Below, piece after piece: positions 1 through 7,631 of a stretch of DNA of 64,000 bases; the stretch's first letter is position 1, and each line of letters begins with the position of its first letter. The stretch comes from an uncultured Anaerolineae bacterium (lineage in GTDB: Bacteria > Chloroflexota > Anaerolineae > Aggregatilineales > Phototrophicaceae): contig CALKJO010000002.1 in NCBI GenBank assembly GCA_937995825.1, positions 1 through 64,000 on the forward strand, written 5' to 3'. A model generated the notes under the pieces. It saw only the letters and a list, made by a program, of their open reading frames with translations. It was not told the origin of the DNA and did not search any database. The position numbers were made by a program, and so were the translations under genes.

Positions 1-2
1 CC

Positions 3-164
3 GATCCGACGACGCCAATGGGGAAAGTACGCGCGGCAGTCCTGGAGGCGCAGATGGAGCTGGCGCAGGCCGAAGCACGGCTGGCGCAAGCCGAAGCTTA
101 TCTGCGCCGCTACGCCGCGATCACGCCTGAAAATCTGCTGCGCAAATTGCAGGAAAGCCCTTAA
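3..164 (+). CDS. C-terminal end of an unidentified protein (partial)
   Basis: This frame is open from the window edge to a TAA at 162-164 and gives the last 53 residues of a protein whose start lies outside. It is rich in Ala, Glu and Leu, with a short repeated pattern (LAQAEARLAQAEA), and is predicted by eye to be helical or coiled coil. I recognise no family. Its stop shares the palindrome TTAA (161-164) with the stop of the leftward gene that faces it, which supports both being genuine genes. Codon choice is the same GC-rich type as its neighbours. Confidence 0.5.
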   Translation, partial: DPTTPMGKVRAAVLEAQMELAQAEARLAQAEAYLRRYAAITPENLLRKLQESP

Positions 165-526
165 CGCGGTAGGACCTGCGCCAGCACAACCAGCAGCACA
201 ACCAGCGCTCCCGCCAGCAGCCCCATGCTGCGCAGATCGCTGATCACATAGGCGTAATCGCGCCGCAGTTCATCTTCGCTGACGATTTTAGTCGGGTGCG
301 CCAGCAGATAGGCGGTCATGTCCTGCTCCTGCTCGCTGCGCTGACGCGCTCGCTGCTGCTCCGCCGACCGCTGAGCCGCTGCGCGTTCGCGCTCAAGCGG
401 ATCAGCGCCGGTGACGCTGAAGGAACGCCGGCTGGCGGCTGCCTGCGCTTCCCGCGCCTTGCGAGCAGCGCGGCGCTTGCTGGCGGGAACCGCGCCGTAG
501 GTGCGTTTTGGCGGCTGCTGACTCAT
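161..526 (-). CDS. Small single-pass membrane protein, unknown function
   Basis: A 121-residue protein with a very basic, Ala/Arg/Gln-rich N-terminal two thirds (cytoplasmic by the positive-inside rule) and one hydrophobic helix at the C-terminus (about residues 97-119). No family is recognised. ATG at 526 is chosen: it lies three bases past the sortase stop and has AGGA about 10 bases upstream; a TTG at 532 is the alternative and would overlap the sortase stop. It is the last gene of a leftward operon with a methyltransferase and a sortase, and its architecture (basic tail plus one helix) resembles the N-terminal half of the sortase, so a role next to it in the membrane is possible but only inferred. 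Confidence 0.7.
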   Translation of the reverse strand: MSQQPPKRTYGAVPASKRRAARKAREAQAAASRRSFSVTGADPLERERAAAQRSAEQQRARQRSEQEQDMTAYLLAHPTKIVSEDELRRDYAYVISDLRSMGLLAGALVVLLVVLAQVLPR

Positions 527-528
527 CT

Positions 529-1569
529 TCAACTGATCCTATCCGCAAAGATCACAATGCGCTTATCGTTCACCTGATAGGGATAGCACGAGATCAAGGT
601 CGCGGTTGCGCCCTGACGACTTTCCAGCACATAGACATCATTCGGCATGACGATCCGATAGGGTTCGCTGACTCGATAGGTATACAGGTTGGTGGCGGTC
701 TGGATCGTGAAGGTATCGCCGGGTTCGAGCTGATCCAGATGCCGGAACAGTTCGCCGTAGATGTCATTGTGGGCTGCCAGCACTAGATTGCCGGTCTCAT
801 CGCTCGGATTGACGCCGTTCGGGAGCTGACCGATCCCCTGCTTGAGCGCCTCCCAGTCCACGCCCTGGACAATCGACTGGCTCAAATTGAGCTTAGGGAT
901 GGTCAGGTTGAGCGCGGTCTCGCGAGTCGGCGGCGGACGATTGATGATCGGCTGCACCCACTGCGTCTGCACCAGCGGCGCAAGATGCGCGGGGACTTCA
1001 GCAAAATTGAACTGCGCCGATCCCGTCGTCCGGTCGAGCGTGTGTCCGCCTGGCAGGACAAAGTTCTCAATCCGCAGCGTCGGCGTCGGCTCCAGTGTCG
1101 GGATTCCAGCGCGGCGCTGTTCTTCCGCCAGCCGCTGCGCTTCCGCTGTCTCCCGCTCCAGCGTCTGCATCCCTCGCAGCAGCAGCAGCCCGATCACCAG
1201 CACCCCGATCACCGCCGCGATCTCGATCAGCAGCAGCAGCCGATCCACAAACTGACGCGCCGCCGCGCGGCGCGCATTCTCGCGCTGCTGCATCTCCGCC
1301 GTGTCGATAAACGTGACACCGTCGCCGCCATCATCGAACTGCGGCAGCGGCGCGCTGCTCCCCTTCGGAATGATCGGCTCCGGCTTTGCCAGCGGCATCG
1401 GTCTCGCCGCGATCACCGGTGGCGGCATGACGGGCGCGGTCTCAACCACCCGCCCCTGACGCTGAAGCTCCGCCAGCCGCGCCAGCCGCGCCTCGCGCTT
1501 TTTGATCGCCAGGATGCGCTCCAGTTCTTCGATACTCAGTTCATCGACCGGTCGCTTATCGCGCATCAC
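529..1569 (-). CDS. Sortase family transpeptidase with long cytoplasmic N-terminus
   Basis: Membrane-anchored cysteine transpeptidase that in known families joins surface proteins to the envelope. Residues 1-105 are charged and partly helical, 110-132 form one transmembrane segment, and 215-346 form the sortase barrel. The catalytic residues are visible: His267 in LAAHND, Cys328 in LISCYPY and Arg337 in DKRIVIF. The pattern is closest to class D/E-like sortases (inference). The 105-residue cytoplasmic region is longer than the short tail usual in sortases. GTG at 1569 is followed at once by ATG at 1566; either could start the protein, and both overlap the end of the upstream methyltransferase, which implies translational coupling. 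No LPxTG-type sorting signal was seen in any protein of this window. Confidence 0.88.
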   Translation of the reverse strand: MMRDKRPVDELSIEELERILAIKKREARLARLAELQRQGRVVETAPVMPPPVIAARPMPLAKPEPIIPKGSSAPLPQFDDGGDGVTFIDTAEMQQRENARRAAARQFVDRLLLLIEIAAVIGVLVIGLLLLRGMQTLERETAEAQRLAEEQRRAGIPTLEPTPTLRIENFVLPGGHTLDRTTGSAQFNFAEVPAHLAPLVQTQWVQPIINRPPPTRETALNLTIPKLNLSQSIVQGVDWEALKQGIGQLPNGVNPSDETGNLVLAAHNDIYGELFRHLDQLEPGDTFTIQTATNLYTYRVSEPYRIVMPNDVYVLESRQGATATLISCYPYQVNDKRIVIFADRIS

Positions 1570-2365
1570 GCAGCCTCATCACTGCAAACACTTCGCGCTC
1601 GAAAAACCAGCGCAGCGGCGCGGTGTGAAACGCCAGATAGCGCAGGCGCTCCATCCCGCCCTTCTTCCAGTCCTGCGGCGGGCTTTCCAGCCAGACCTTG
1701 CCGACGAAGCCCGCCCGATTGAGCGTCCGCCGTAAGCTCCACATCGACTGCTCATTGACATGCACATGTTCATTGACCGCGACCAGGAACTCGCGCGGGT
1801 TTTTCGGATATGCCGCGCCCTGTCCCATCAGCGACCGGATGCGCCGCACCAGCGGGTATGCATATCGATCATACCAGACGTTCGGCGCAGTGTGGACGAT
1901 GAAACGCCCCTCCGCTTTCAGCACCCGCCGGACTTCCGCCAGCGCCTGATCGAGTTCCCACGGATGCAGATGCTCGACCACATCGAACATCAGCACGCGG
2001 TCGAAAGACCGGTCTTTGAATGGCAGTCGCTTGGCGTCTGCCAGCCCGACCGCGACTTTGCCAGGCGCAACCCCCTCCAGCGGCTCGATCACCTGGCGCG
2101 ACATGCGCACGGCGACCTCAGCGTAATCCACGCCAATCGCATTCGCGCCCAGACGCGCCGCGTGCCGCAGGATTTCGCCGCGTCCGCAGCCGACGTCCAG
2201 CACGCGCATCCCGGCGGACACCTCCGCCAGCGCAAACGCCGATGCCAGCCGGCGCGAAAGCTGCTCGCCTTCGCTGGCATTAAACTCATCATACCCTTCG
2301 CAGGCGGTGCGGAAATACGCCTCATCGTAAAGCTTGGAGGGGACGGGTTCGGGCTGGTGACTCAC
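1556..2365 (-). CDS. Class I SAM-dependent methyltransferase
   Basis: A 269-residue Rossmann-fold methyltransferase of the Methyltransf_11 type. The SAM-binding motif I VLDVGCGRG is at residues 55-63, the acidic end of strand 2 (GVDYAE) near 78-83, and the motif DVVEHLH near 128-134, as in UbiE/COQ5-like small-molecule methyltransferases. A second half after residue 165 is less conserved and probably binds the acceptor, which cannot be named. It is the first gene of the leftward operon with the sortase and the 121-residue membrane protein. Only general methyltransferase function is certain. Confidence 0.85.
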   Translation of the reverse strand: MSHQPEPVPSKLYDEAYFRTACEGYDEFNASEGEQLSRRLASAFALAEVSAGMRVLDVGCGRGEILRHAARLGANAIGVDYAEVAVRMSRQVIEPLEGVAPGKVAVGLADAKRLPFKDRSFDRVLMFDVVEHLHPWELDQALAEVRRVLKAEGRFIVHTAPNVWYDRYAYPLVRRIRSLMGQGAAYPKNPREFLVAVNEHVHVNEQSMWSLRRTLNRAGFVGKVWLESPPQDWKKGGMERLRYLAFHTAPLRWFFEREVFAVMRLRDAR

Positions 2366-2558
2366 AGGCTGTCCTGCTGCTGCATCTGCGCTCGCCTTAA
2401 ATTATAGCCTGAGCAGGACGCCGCGCAACCGTCGATCCAGCGGGCTGCAGCGGATTGCAATACTTAGAAATATTCATGAATTTTTAGGATCACCTTAGAA
2501 TTTTTCGGCCTTACAATTCTAGGAGTTTAAATGCACGCTACGGAAGTAATAACATAAC

Positions 2559-3701
2559 ATGAGTTTTACGAATTCGCTTCATCCTCAACCCCTCATCGAC
2601 TCAGACCAACTCATCGACCTGCTTGAGCGCATCATGCTGGGAATTTACCTGTTTGAAACCGTGCAGGATGAAAGCGGCGACCTTGTCGACTTCAGATTTA
2701 TCTATGTCAACCGTCTGGGCGAGCTTCAGATGGACATGCCCCGCGAGCAGATGATCGGTCAAAAACTGTGCGAGCTGCTGCCTTACAATCAAACAGGCGG
2801 GTTTTTCGACAAATACAAGCAGGCGGTCGAGTCGGGGCAGGCATTCGAGGAGCAGTATCAAATCCCGGACGGTCAGCCGCACGCCGGATGGTGGTATCAT
2901 CAGGTCGTGCCGATGCGCGGCGGACTCGCCATCGGCAGGCGCGAGATCACCGCAGCCAAACGAGCAGAGGCAGATCAGATTCAGGAGGCGGCGCTGCAAG
3001 CGGCGCTTGAAAAAGAGATCGAACTCAGCCGCTTCAAATCGGAGATGATGCGCCGCATCTCGCACGAATTCCGCACGCCGCTGACGCAGATCGGCTTGGC
3101 AGGGGAGTTGATCGAACGCTATTTCGACCAGATGAGCTATGAACAACTGGGCGAGCGGATACTTACCATCCGCGAGAGCATCATGCAGTTGGAGGCGATG
3201 CTCGACGCGCTCAGCCTGGCGGTCACCGGCTTGGAGATCACGCGCGAAGACGAAAGGCTCGAAGCTCTCGATCTGCGCCAATTCTGCCTCGACCTGGTCG
3301 AACGCTATTGGGACAAGCACTTGAAGAACCAAAGCCTGACCGTCAATGCGCCCGCGCCGATCATGCTGACGACCAACCGCCGCCTGCTGGAGCTGGTGCT
3401 GGTCAATCTGCTCTCCAACGCGATCAAATTCTCGCCGCCGAACAGCGCCATCACGATCAGCATCATTCAGGATGAAGACCGCGTGATCATCACCATTCGC
3501 GACTCCGGGATCGGCATTCTGCCGGAGGACGCCGATCACATCTTCAAGCCGTTCTACCGAGGGCGCAATTTCGACGAAATTCCAGGCATCGGCGTCGGGC
3601 TGACGGTGGTGCAGAACGCGCTGATCGCGCTCGGCGGGACGATCCATGTCCAGAGCGCGCCAGGCGACGGCACGACGGTTCACGTCGCCCTTTTCCGCTG
3701 A
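2559..3701 (+). CDS. PAS-domain sensor histidine kinase
   Basis: A 380-residue soluble kinase. Residues about 20-135 look like a PAS domain (LLERIMLGIYLFE at its start). A helical linker leads to the HisKA dimerisation segment with phospho-acceptor His169 in RRISHEFRTPL. The ATPase domain follows with the N box (LLSNAIKFS, Asn287), G1 box DSGIGI (315-320) and G2 box GIGVGL (343-348). There is no membrane segment, so it senses a cytoplasmic cue. No response regulator lies beside it; the next gene starts one base after its stop and encodes a nuclease-like protein instead. ATG at 2559 has only a weak ribosome site (GGAAG, about 13 bases upstream). Confidence 0.92.
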   Translation: MSFTNSLHPQPLIDSDQLIDLLERIMLGIYLFETVQDESGDLVDFRFIYVNRLGELQMDMPREQMIGQKLCELLPYNQTGGFFDKYKQAVESGQAFEEQYQIPDGQPHAGWWYHQVVPMRGGLAIGRREITAAKRAEADQIQEAALQAALEKEIELSRFKSEMMRRISHEFRTPLTQIGLAGELIERYFDQMSYEQLGERILTIRESIMQLEAMLDALSLAVTGLEITREDERLEALDLRQFCLDLVERYWDKHLKNQSLTVNAPAPIMLTTNRRLLELVLVNLLSNAIKFSPPNSAITISIIQDEDRVIITIRDSGIGILPEDADHIFKPFYRGRNFDEIPGIGVGLTVVQNALIALGGTIHVQSAPGDGTTVHVALFR

Positions 3702-3702
3702 C

Positions 3703-4416
3703 ATGCGCATCGGCAAGCTCAACGAGAGCGGGCTGCACGCCGCGCTCAAAGCGCACTATGCGCAGCCAGGCGACCGGCTGGAGAGCGTCGTCAGCGGCTG
3801 TGTGATCGACATCGTGCGCGAAGGCCAACCGCCTCAGTTGATCGAAATTCAGACGGGCAATTTCGGCGCGCTCAAGCCGAAGCTGACCGCTCTGCTCGCT
3901 GCGCACCGGATCAGGATCGTCTATCCGCTGGCGATGCAGAAGTGGATCGTCCGCATTGACGCGGCTGGCGTGCTGCTCTCGCGCCGCAAATCGCCGCGCC
4001 CCGGATCGCCGCTGGACATTTTCCGCGAGCTGGTCTACATCCCGACCTTCGTCGGTCACCCCAACCTGACCATCGAGCTGATCGAAACGCAGCAGGAGGA
4101 AATCTGGCGCGATGATGGCGCGGGAAGCTGGCGGCGCAAACACTGGAGCATTGCGGATCGCCGTCTGGCAGCGCTCGGCGGCGCGCACATCCTCAGGACG
4201 CCCGCCGACTGCTTCGCGCTGCTGCAAACCGCGCTGAACACCGATTTGCCCGCCGAATTCACCCGCTCCGACGTGACCGCCCGCCTGAGCGCGCCGCGCC
4301 TGAAACCGCTGATCCAGCCCAGCCTATACACGCTGCATAAGATGGGCGCGCTTGCGCGCATAGGCAAGCGCGGACGCGCTTATACGTATGCGCTTCGCCC
4401 TATGGACGCGCTATAA
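3703..4416 (+). CDS. Putative PD-(D/E)XK nuclease-like protein with C-terminal winged-helix region
   Basis: A 237-residue protein of no named family that I recognise. Near the N-terminus an acidic pattern VIDIVRE (Asp36) followed by QLIEIQTGNF (Glu48, Gln50) resembles the PD-(D/E)XK nuclease core, where the last position may be Gln instead of Lys; this is inference from the motif. The last 60 or so residues look like a winged helix (SLYTLHKMGALARIGKRGRAYTY). ATG 3703 is chosen because it is one base after the kinase stop; an upstream in-frame start at 3646 would lie deep inside the kinase gene. Tight spacing implies cotranscription with the kinase. Confidence 0.65.
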   Translation: MRIGKLNESGLHAALKAHYAQPGDRLESVVSGCVIDIVREGQPPQLIEIQTGNFGALKPKLTALLAAHRIRIVYPLAMQKWIVRIDAAGVLLSRRKSPRPGSPLDIFRELVYIPTFVGHPNLTIELIETQQEEIWRDDGAGSWRRKHWSIADRRLAALGGAHILRTPADCFALLQTALNTDLPAEFTRSDVTARLSAPRLKPLIQPSLYTLHKMGALARIGKRGRAYTYALRPMDAL

Positions 4417-4417
4417 T
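4412..4417 (+). promoter_or_regulatory. Candidate -10 box TATAAT for the SLC13-type permease
   Basis: A perfect TATAAT overlaps the stop codon of the upstream gene and lies 38 bases before the permease ATG. No convincing -35 hexamer is present at 16-18 bases, so this is a weak call. Confidence 0.35.
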
Positions 4418-4455
4418 CTAAAAATTGACAGATCAACACAACGAGTTTCAATCCT

Positions 4456-6273
4456 ATGCCGATGACAGGTCAGGAAATGCTCGTGATCGGGATCACGCTC
4501 ATTGCGATGAGTCTGATCCTGACGAACGCACTACGGGCGGATGTCGTCGCGCTGCTGGTGCTGATCGCGCTGGGCGCATCGCAGGTGATCACGGTCGAGC
4601 AGGCATTTGCCGGTCTGAGCCAGCCGGTCATCATCACCCTGTTCAGCCTGTTCATCCTGGCGCGGTCGCTGGAAGAGACGGGCATCGTCCAGTGGATCGG
4701 CGACCGAATGCGGCTGTTCGGCAGCAAGTCAGAGGCGCGGCTGATGCTGGCGGTCATGCTGGCGGCGGTCGCGCTGTCGTTCTTCATGAACCTGGTGGCG
4801 GTCGTGGCGCTGCTGATGCCAGCGGTCATGCAGGCGGCGCGCGACTCGGACATCCAGCCGTCACGGGTGCTGATGCCGCTGTCATTCGGCTCGCTTTTGG
4901 GCGGCATGGCGACCTACTTTGCCACCGTCAACCTGCTGATAAGCAGCATTCTGGTGCAGCAGGGCTACGCGCCGCTCACGCCGCTGAGCCTGCTGCCGAC
5001 GGGAATTCCGATTATCATCGCAGGCATTGCTTACATGCTGCTGATCGGGCAGCGGCTGCTGCCCCATCGTGAAAGCGCGGTCAGCGGGGTGAGCGCGCGC
5101 AGCTTGTCGCGCAGTTTGTATGAAGTCTACCAGCTTGATGAGCGCTTATGGGAATACTTTGTCCCGCCGACCGCGCAGCTTGTCGGCAAGACGCTGCGCG
5201 AAAGCTGCATCGGCGAAGACCTCGGCGTGACCGTGCTGGGCATCTGGCGCGGTCAGCAGGCGCTCCTGACTCCTGCGCCCGAAGAACAGATCAGGGCGAA
5301 CGACTATCTGCTGATTCTGGGGCGCCAGGAGCGCGTCGCGCATTTGCGCCAGCACGGCTTGCAGCTTGGGCGTGACGAGAACGGACGCCGCTATGATCCC
5401 GATCACGACTATTCCGTCGATCTGACCGAGGTGATCATCCCGCCGCGCTCAACCATCATCGGTAAGACGCTGATCGAGCTGCATTTTCGCAGCAGATTCG
5501 GGCTGACGACCGTCGCGCTCTGGCGCAATGGGCGCAGCTATCGCACCGATGTCGGCAAGATGCCGCTGCAAGTGGGCGACGCGCTGCTGATGGTCGGCAA
5601 TGCCGGACACATTCGCGCGCTGGCGCAGGAGCCCGATTTCACCGTGCTGCAAAGCGGACACGCGGCGCGCCCTCGCCGCCCCCACAAAGCGCGGCTGGCG
5701 CTGACGATCTTCATCATCACGATCTTCACCGCCCTGACCGGGATCATCCCGCCGGCGGAGATACTGCTGGCAGGCGCAGTAGCCGCGATCCTGACCGGCT
5801 GTTTAAACATGGACGAAGCCTACCGCGCTGTCGAGTGGCGCGTGATCTTCACCATCGCCGGGATGCTGCCGCTTAGCACCGCGCTCATCGAAACCGGACT
5901 TGCCGCGCGGGTGGGCGATCTGCTGACCAGCACCTTCGCGCCGCTCGGGACATGGGTCTTTCTCGGCGCGCTCTATCTGGTCGTCATGCTGCTGACGCAG
6001 GCGCTCAGCTCGCAGGTGACGGTCATCGTCGTCGGCGCCATTGCCGTGAACGCGGCGGTCAAAGCGGGCATCGCCCCCACTATCGCCGCCATCCTGACCG
6101 CCGCCGCCTGTTCCAGCGGCTTTCTCAACCAGGTCGCGCATCCAGTCAATGTGCTGGTCACTGCACCGGGCGGGTATCGCCCTGCCGATTATCCTCGTGT
6201 CGGCTTCGGGTTGATGGTAGTGGTCTTTTTAGCGCTCATGTTCGGCTTAGCGGTCTTTTGGGGCGTGAGGTAG
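4456..6273 (+). CDS. SLC13-family anion permease with two TrkA-C (RCK_C) domains
   Basis: A 605-residue inner-membrane transporter. Hydrophobic helices fill residues 5-215, then two copies of a soluble TrkA-C-type domain occupy about 232-300 and 325-395 (each with the pattern IGKTL or VGKTL, LGVTVLGIWR or LTTVALWR, and a closing LLILG or LLMVG), followed by a second block of helices to residue 605. This order is the classical one for the divalent anion:Na+ symporter (SLC13/CitM-like) family with regulatory RCK_C inserts. The substrate (sulfate, dicarboxylate or other anion) cannot be read from the sequence. The ATG at 4456 is supported by the immediate hydrophobic helix. Confidence 0.88.
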   Translation: MPMTGQEMLVIGITLIAMSLILTNALRADVVALLVLIALGASQVITVEQAFAGLSQPVIITLFSLFILARSLEETGIVQWIGDRMRLFGSKSEARLMLAVMLAAVALSFFMNLVAVVALLMPAVMQAARDSDIQPSRVLMPLSFGSLLGGMATYFATVNLLISSILVQQGYAPLTPLSLLPTGIPIIIAGIAYMLLIGQRLLPHRESAVSGVSARSLSRSLYEVYQLDERLWEYFVPPTAQLVGKTLRESCIGEDLGVTVLGIWRGQQALLTPAPEEQIRANDYLLILGRQERVAHLRQHGLQLGRDENGRRYDPDHDYSVDLTEVIIPPRSTIIGKTLIELHFRSRFGLTTVALWRNGRSYRTDVGKMPLQVGDALLMVGNAGHIRALAQEPDFTVLQSGHAARPRRPHKARLALTIFIITIFTALTGIIPPAEILLAGAVAAILTGCLNMDEAYRAVEWRVIFTIAGMLPLSTALIETGLAARVGDLLTSTFAPLGTWVFLGALYLVVMLLTQALSSQVTVIVVGAIAVNAAVKAGIAPTIAAILTAAACSSGFLNQVAHPVNVLVTAPGGYRPADYPRVGFGLMVVVFLALMFGLAVFWGVR

Positions 6274-6311
6274 AATGCACGCTACTTGACCGGATTTTCC
6301 CAGGAGTACTC

Positions 6312-7514
6312 ATGCGCCTTTTAACGATTGCGAGCGTTGTTCTGCTCCTGTCCATCCTGCCTGTGTCTGCGCGGGATAATGCGCTGCCCGCTGACCTGGT
6401 CGAACAGATGGATGGACTGGAACGCTTCACCAACCGCGCCCGCCGACTCGACACGCTCGAACCGGTCGCGCGCGCTTTTCCAACCCGCGACAATGTCCGC
6501 GCCTACCTGGAAGCGCTTTACAGCCGCGACACCGCGCTGCAAGACCTGACGCGCGCCGAGCTGTTCTACAAGGCGCTTTGGATGCTCGCGCCGGAGATCG
6601 ACCTGCGCCAAACCTACCTGACCCTGCTCGGCAGCCAAGTGGCGGGCTTTTACGACACCGAGACGCGCCTGATGAACGTCATCCCCACCCTCGGCGAGGG
6701 CAGAGCGCGCCTTAACCTGACCGAGCAGATCATCTTTGTCCATGAATTCGTCCACGCGCTCCAGGATCAGCATTTTGGGCTAGATGCGCTGATCGAAGGC
6801 GCGGGCGACAACTTCGATGCGCGGTTGGCGCGGGTCTCGCTGGTCGAAGGCGACGCGACCGCCGTCATGAATCTCTACATCACGCAGATGTCCGCCGTTG
6901 CGCCTGGGGCTGCGTTTCAGCTTCTGGCAGAAGGACTGCTGGCGGGCAACCTGCTCCTGCCGCCAGACATTCCGCCGATCCTGGCGCGCGAACTCGGCTT
7001 CCCATATGAAAACGGCTTGGTCTTCGTCCTTCAGCTCTGGCGCGACGACGGCTGGGATCGCGTCAATGCCGCCTACAGCGATCCACCAACCACCACCGAG
7101 CAGATTCTCCACCCTGAGAAATACCTCGCGGGCGAAGGCGCGATCCCGGTTGAGATCGATGCACCCTCTTTCGGCGAAGACTGTGAATTAGTCTTGGAGA
7201 CCCCCCTGGGCGAGTTTTATCTGCGCGAGCATCTGCGCTCTGGTCTGGATGCCGGTGTTGCAGCGCGCGCGGCGGCGGGCTGGGGCGGCGATCAGTTCGT
7301 GCTTTACAGCTGCGGCGGCGCCGCCGCGTGGATGCTGCGCATCGTCTGGGACATGCCTGAAGACGCTGCCGAATTCACGACAGCGTATGAGGCGCTGGCG
7401 CAAGCGCGCTATGGGGTCGAGCGCGTGGAGGGCTGCTGGCGCAATGACACGTCGTCGCTGTGCTTGAATGCCGCCGACGGTGGACACACGATACAGTATG
7501 TGGAGGCGCGCTGA
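6312..7514 (+). CDS. Secreted HExxH zinc metallopeptidase (gluzincin-like)
   Basis: A 400-residue exported protein. The start at ATG 6312 has AGGAG seven bases upstream and gives a clean signal peptide (MRLLTIASVVLLLSILPVSA); longer in-frame starts lie inside the permease gene and are rejected. The zinc site is HEFVH at 144-148 within FVHEFVHALQDQHF, and Glu179 in LVEGDAT is the likely third ligand, as in gluzincins of this shape. I recognise the HExxH-ALQDQ-EGDA pattern as a recurrent uncharacterised peptidase type in Chloroflexota and related groups, but the substrate is unknown. Cys pairs near the C-terminus may form disulfides outside the cell. Confidence 0.75.
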   Translation: MRLLTIASVVLLLSILPVSARDNALPADLVEQMDGLERFTNRARRLDTLEPVARAFPTRDNVRAYLEALYSRDTALQDLTRAELFYKALWMLAPEIDLRQTYLTLLGSQVAGFYDTETRLMNVIPTLGEGRARLNLTEQIIFVHEFVHALQDQHFGLDALIEGAGDNFDARLARVSLVEGDATAVMNLYITQMSAVAPGAAFQLLAEGLLAGNLLLPPDIPPILARELGFPYENGLVFVLQLWRDDGWDRVNAAYSDPPTTTEQILHPEKYLAGEGAIPVEIDAPSFGEDCELVLETPLGEFYLREHLRSGLDAGVAARAAAGWGGDQFVLYSCGGAAAWMLRIVWDMPEDAAEFTTAYEALAQARYGVERVEGCWRNDTSSLCLNAADGGHTIQYVEAR

Positions 7515-7631
7515 AGCGCGATCTTAAGCAGGATTTGCAGGAATGCAGATCGTATGTTATTGTCCTTATTAAACTCTGAAGGGGTATCCTTCGGTATTTA
7601 AGAATTTTTGTTGATCAAAGGAGTTTTCAGA

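Noticed and set aside
5952-6311. An upstream extension of the metallopeptidase to 5952
   Set aside because: It would lie in the permease gene in another frame; the ATG at 6312 has a ribosome site and a clean signal peptide.
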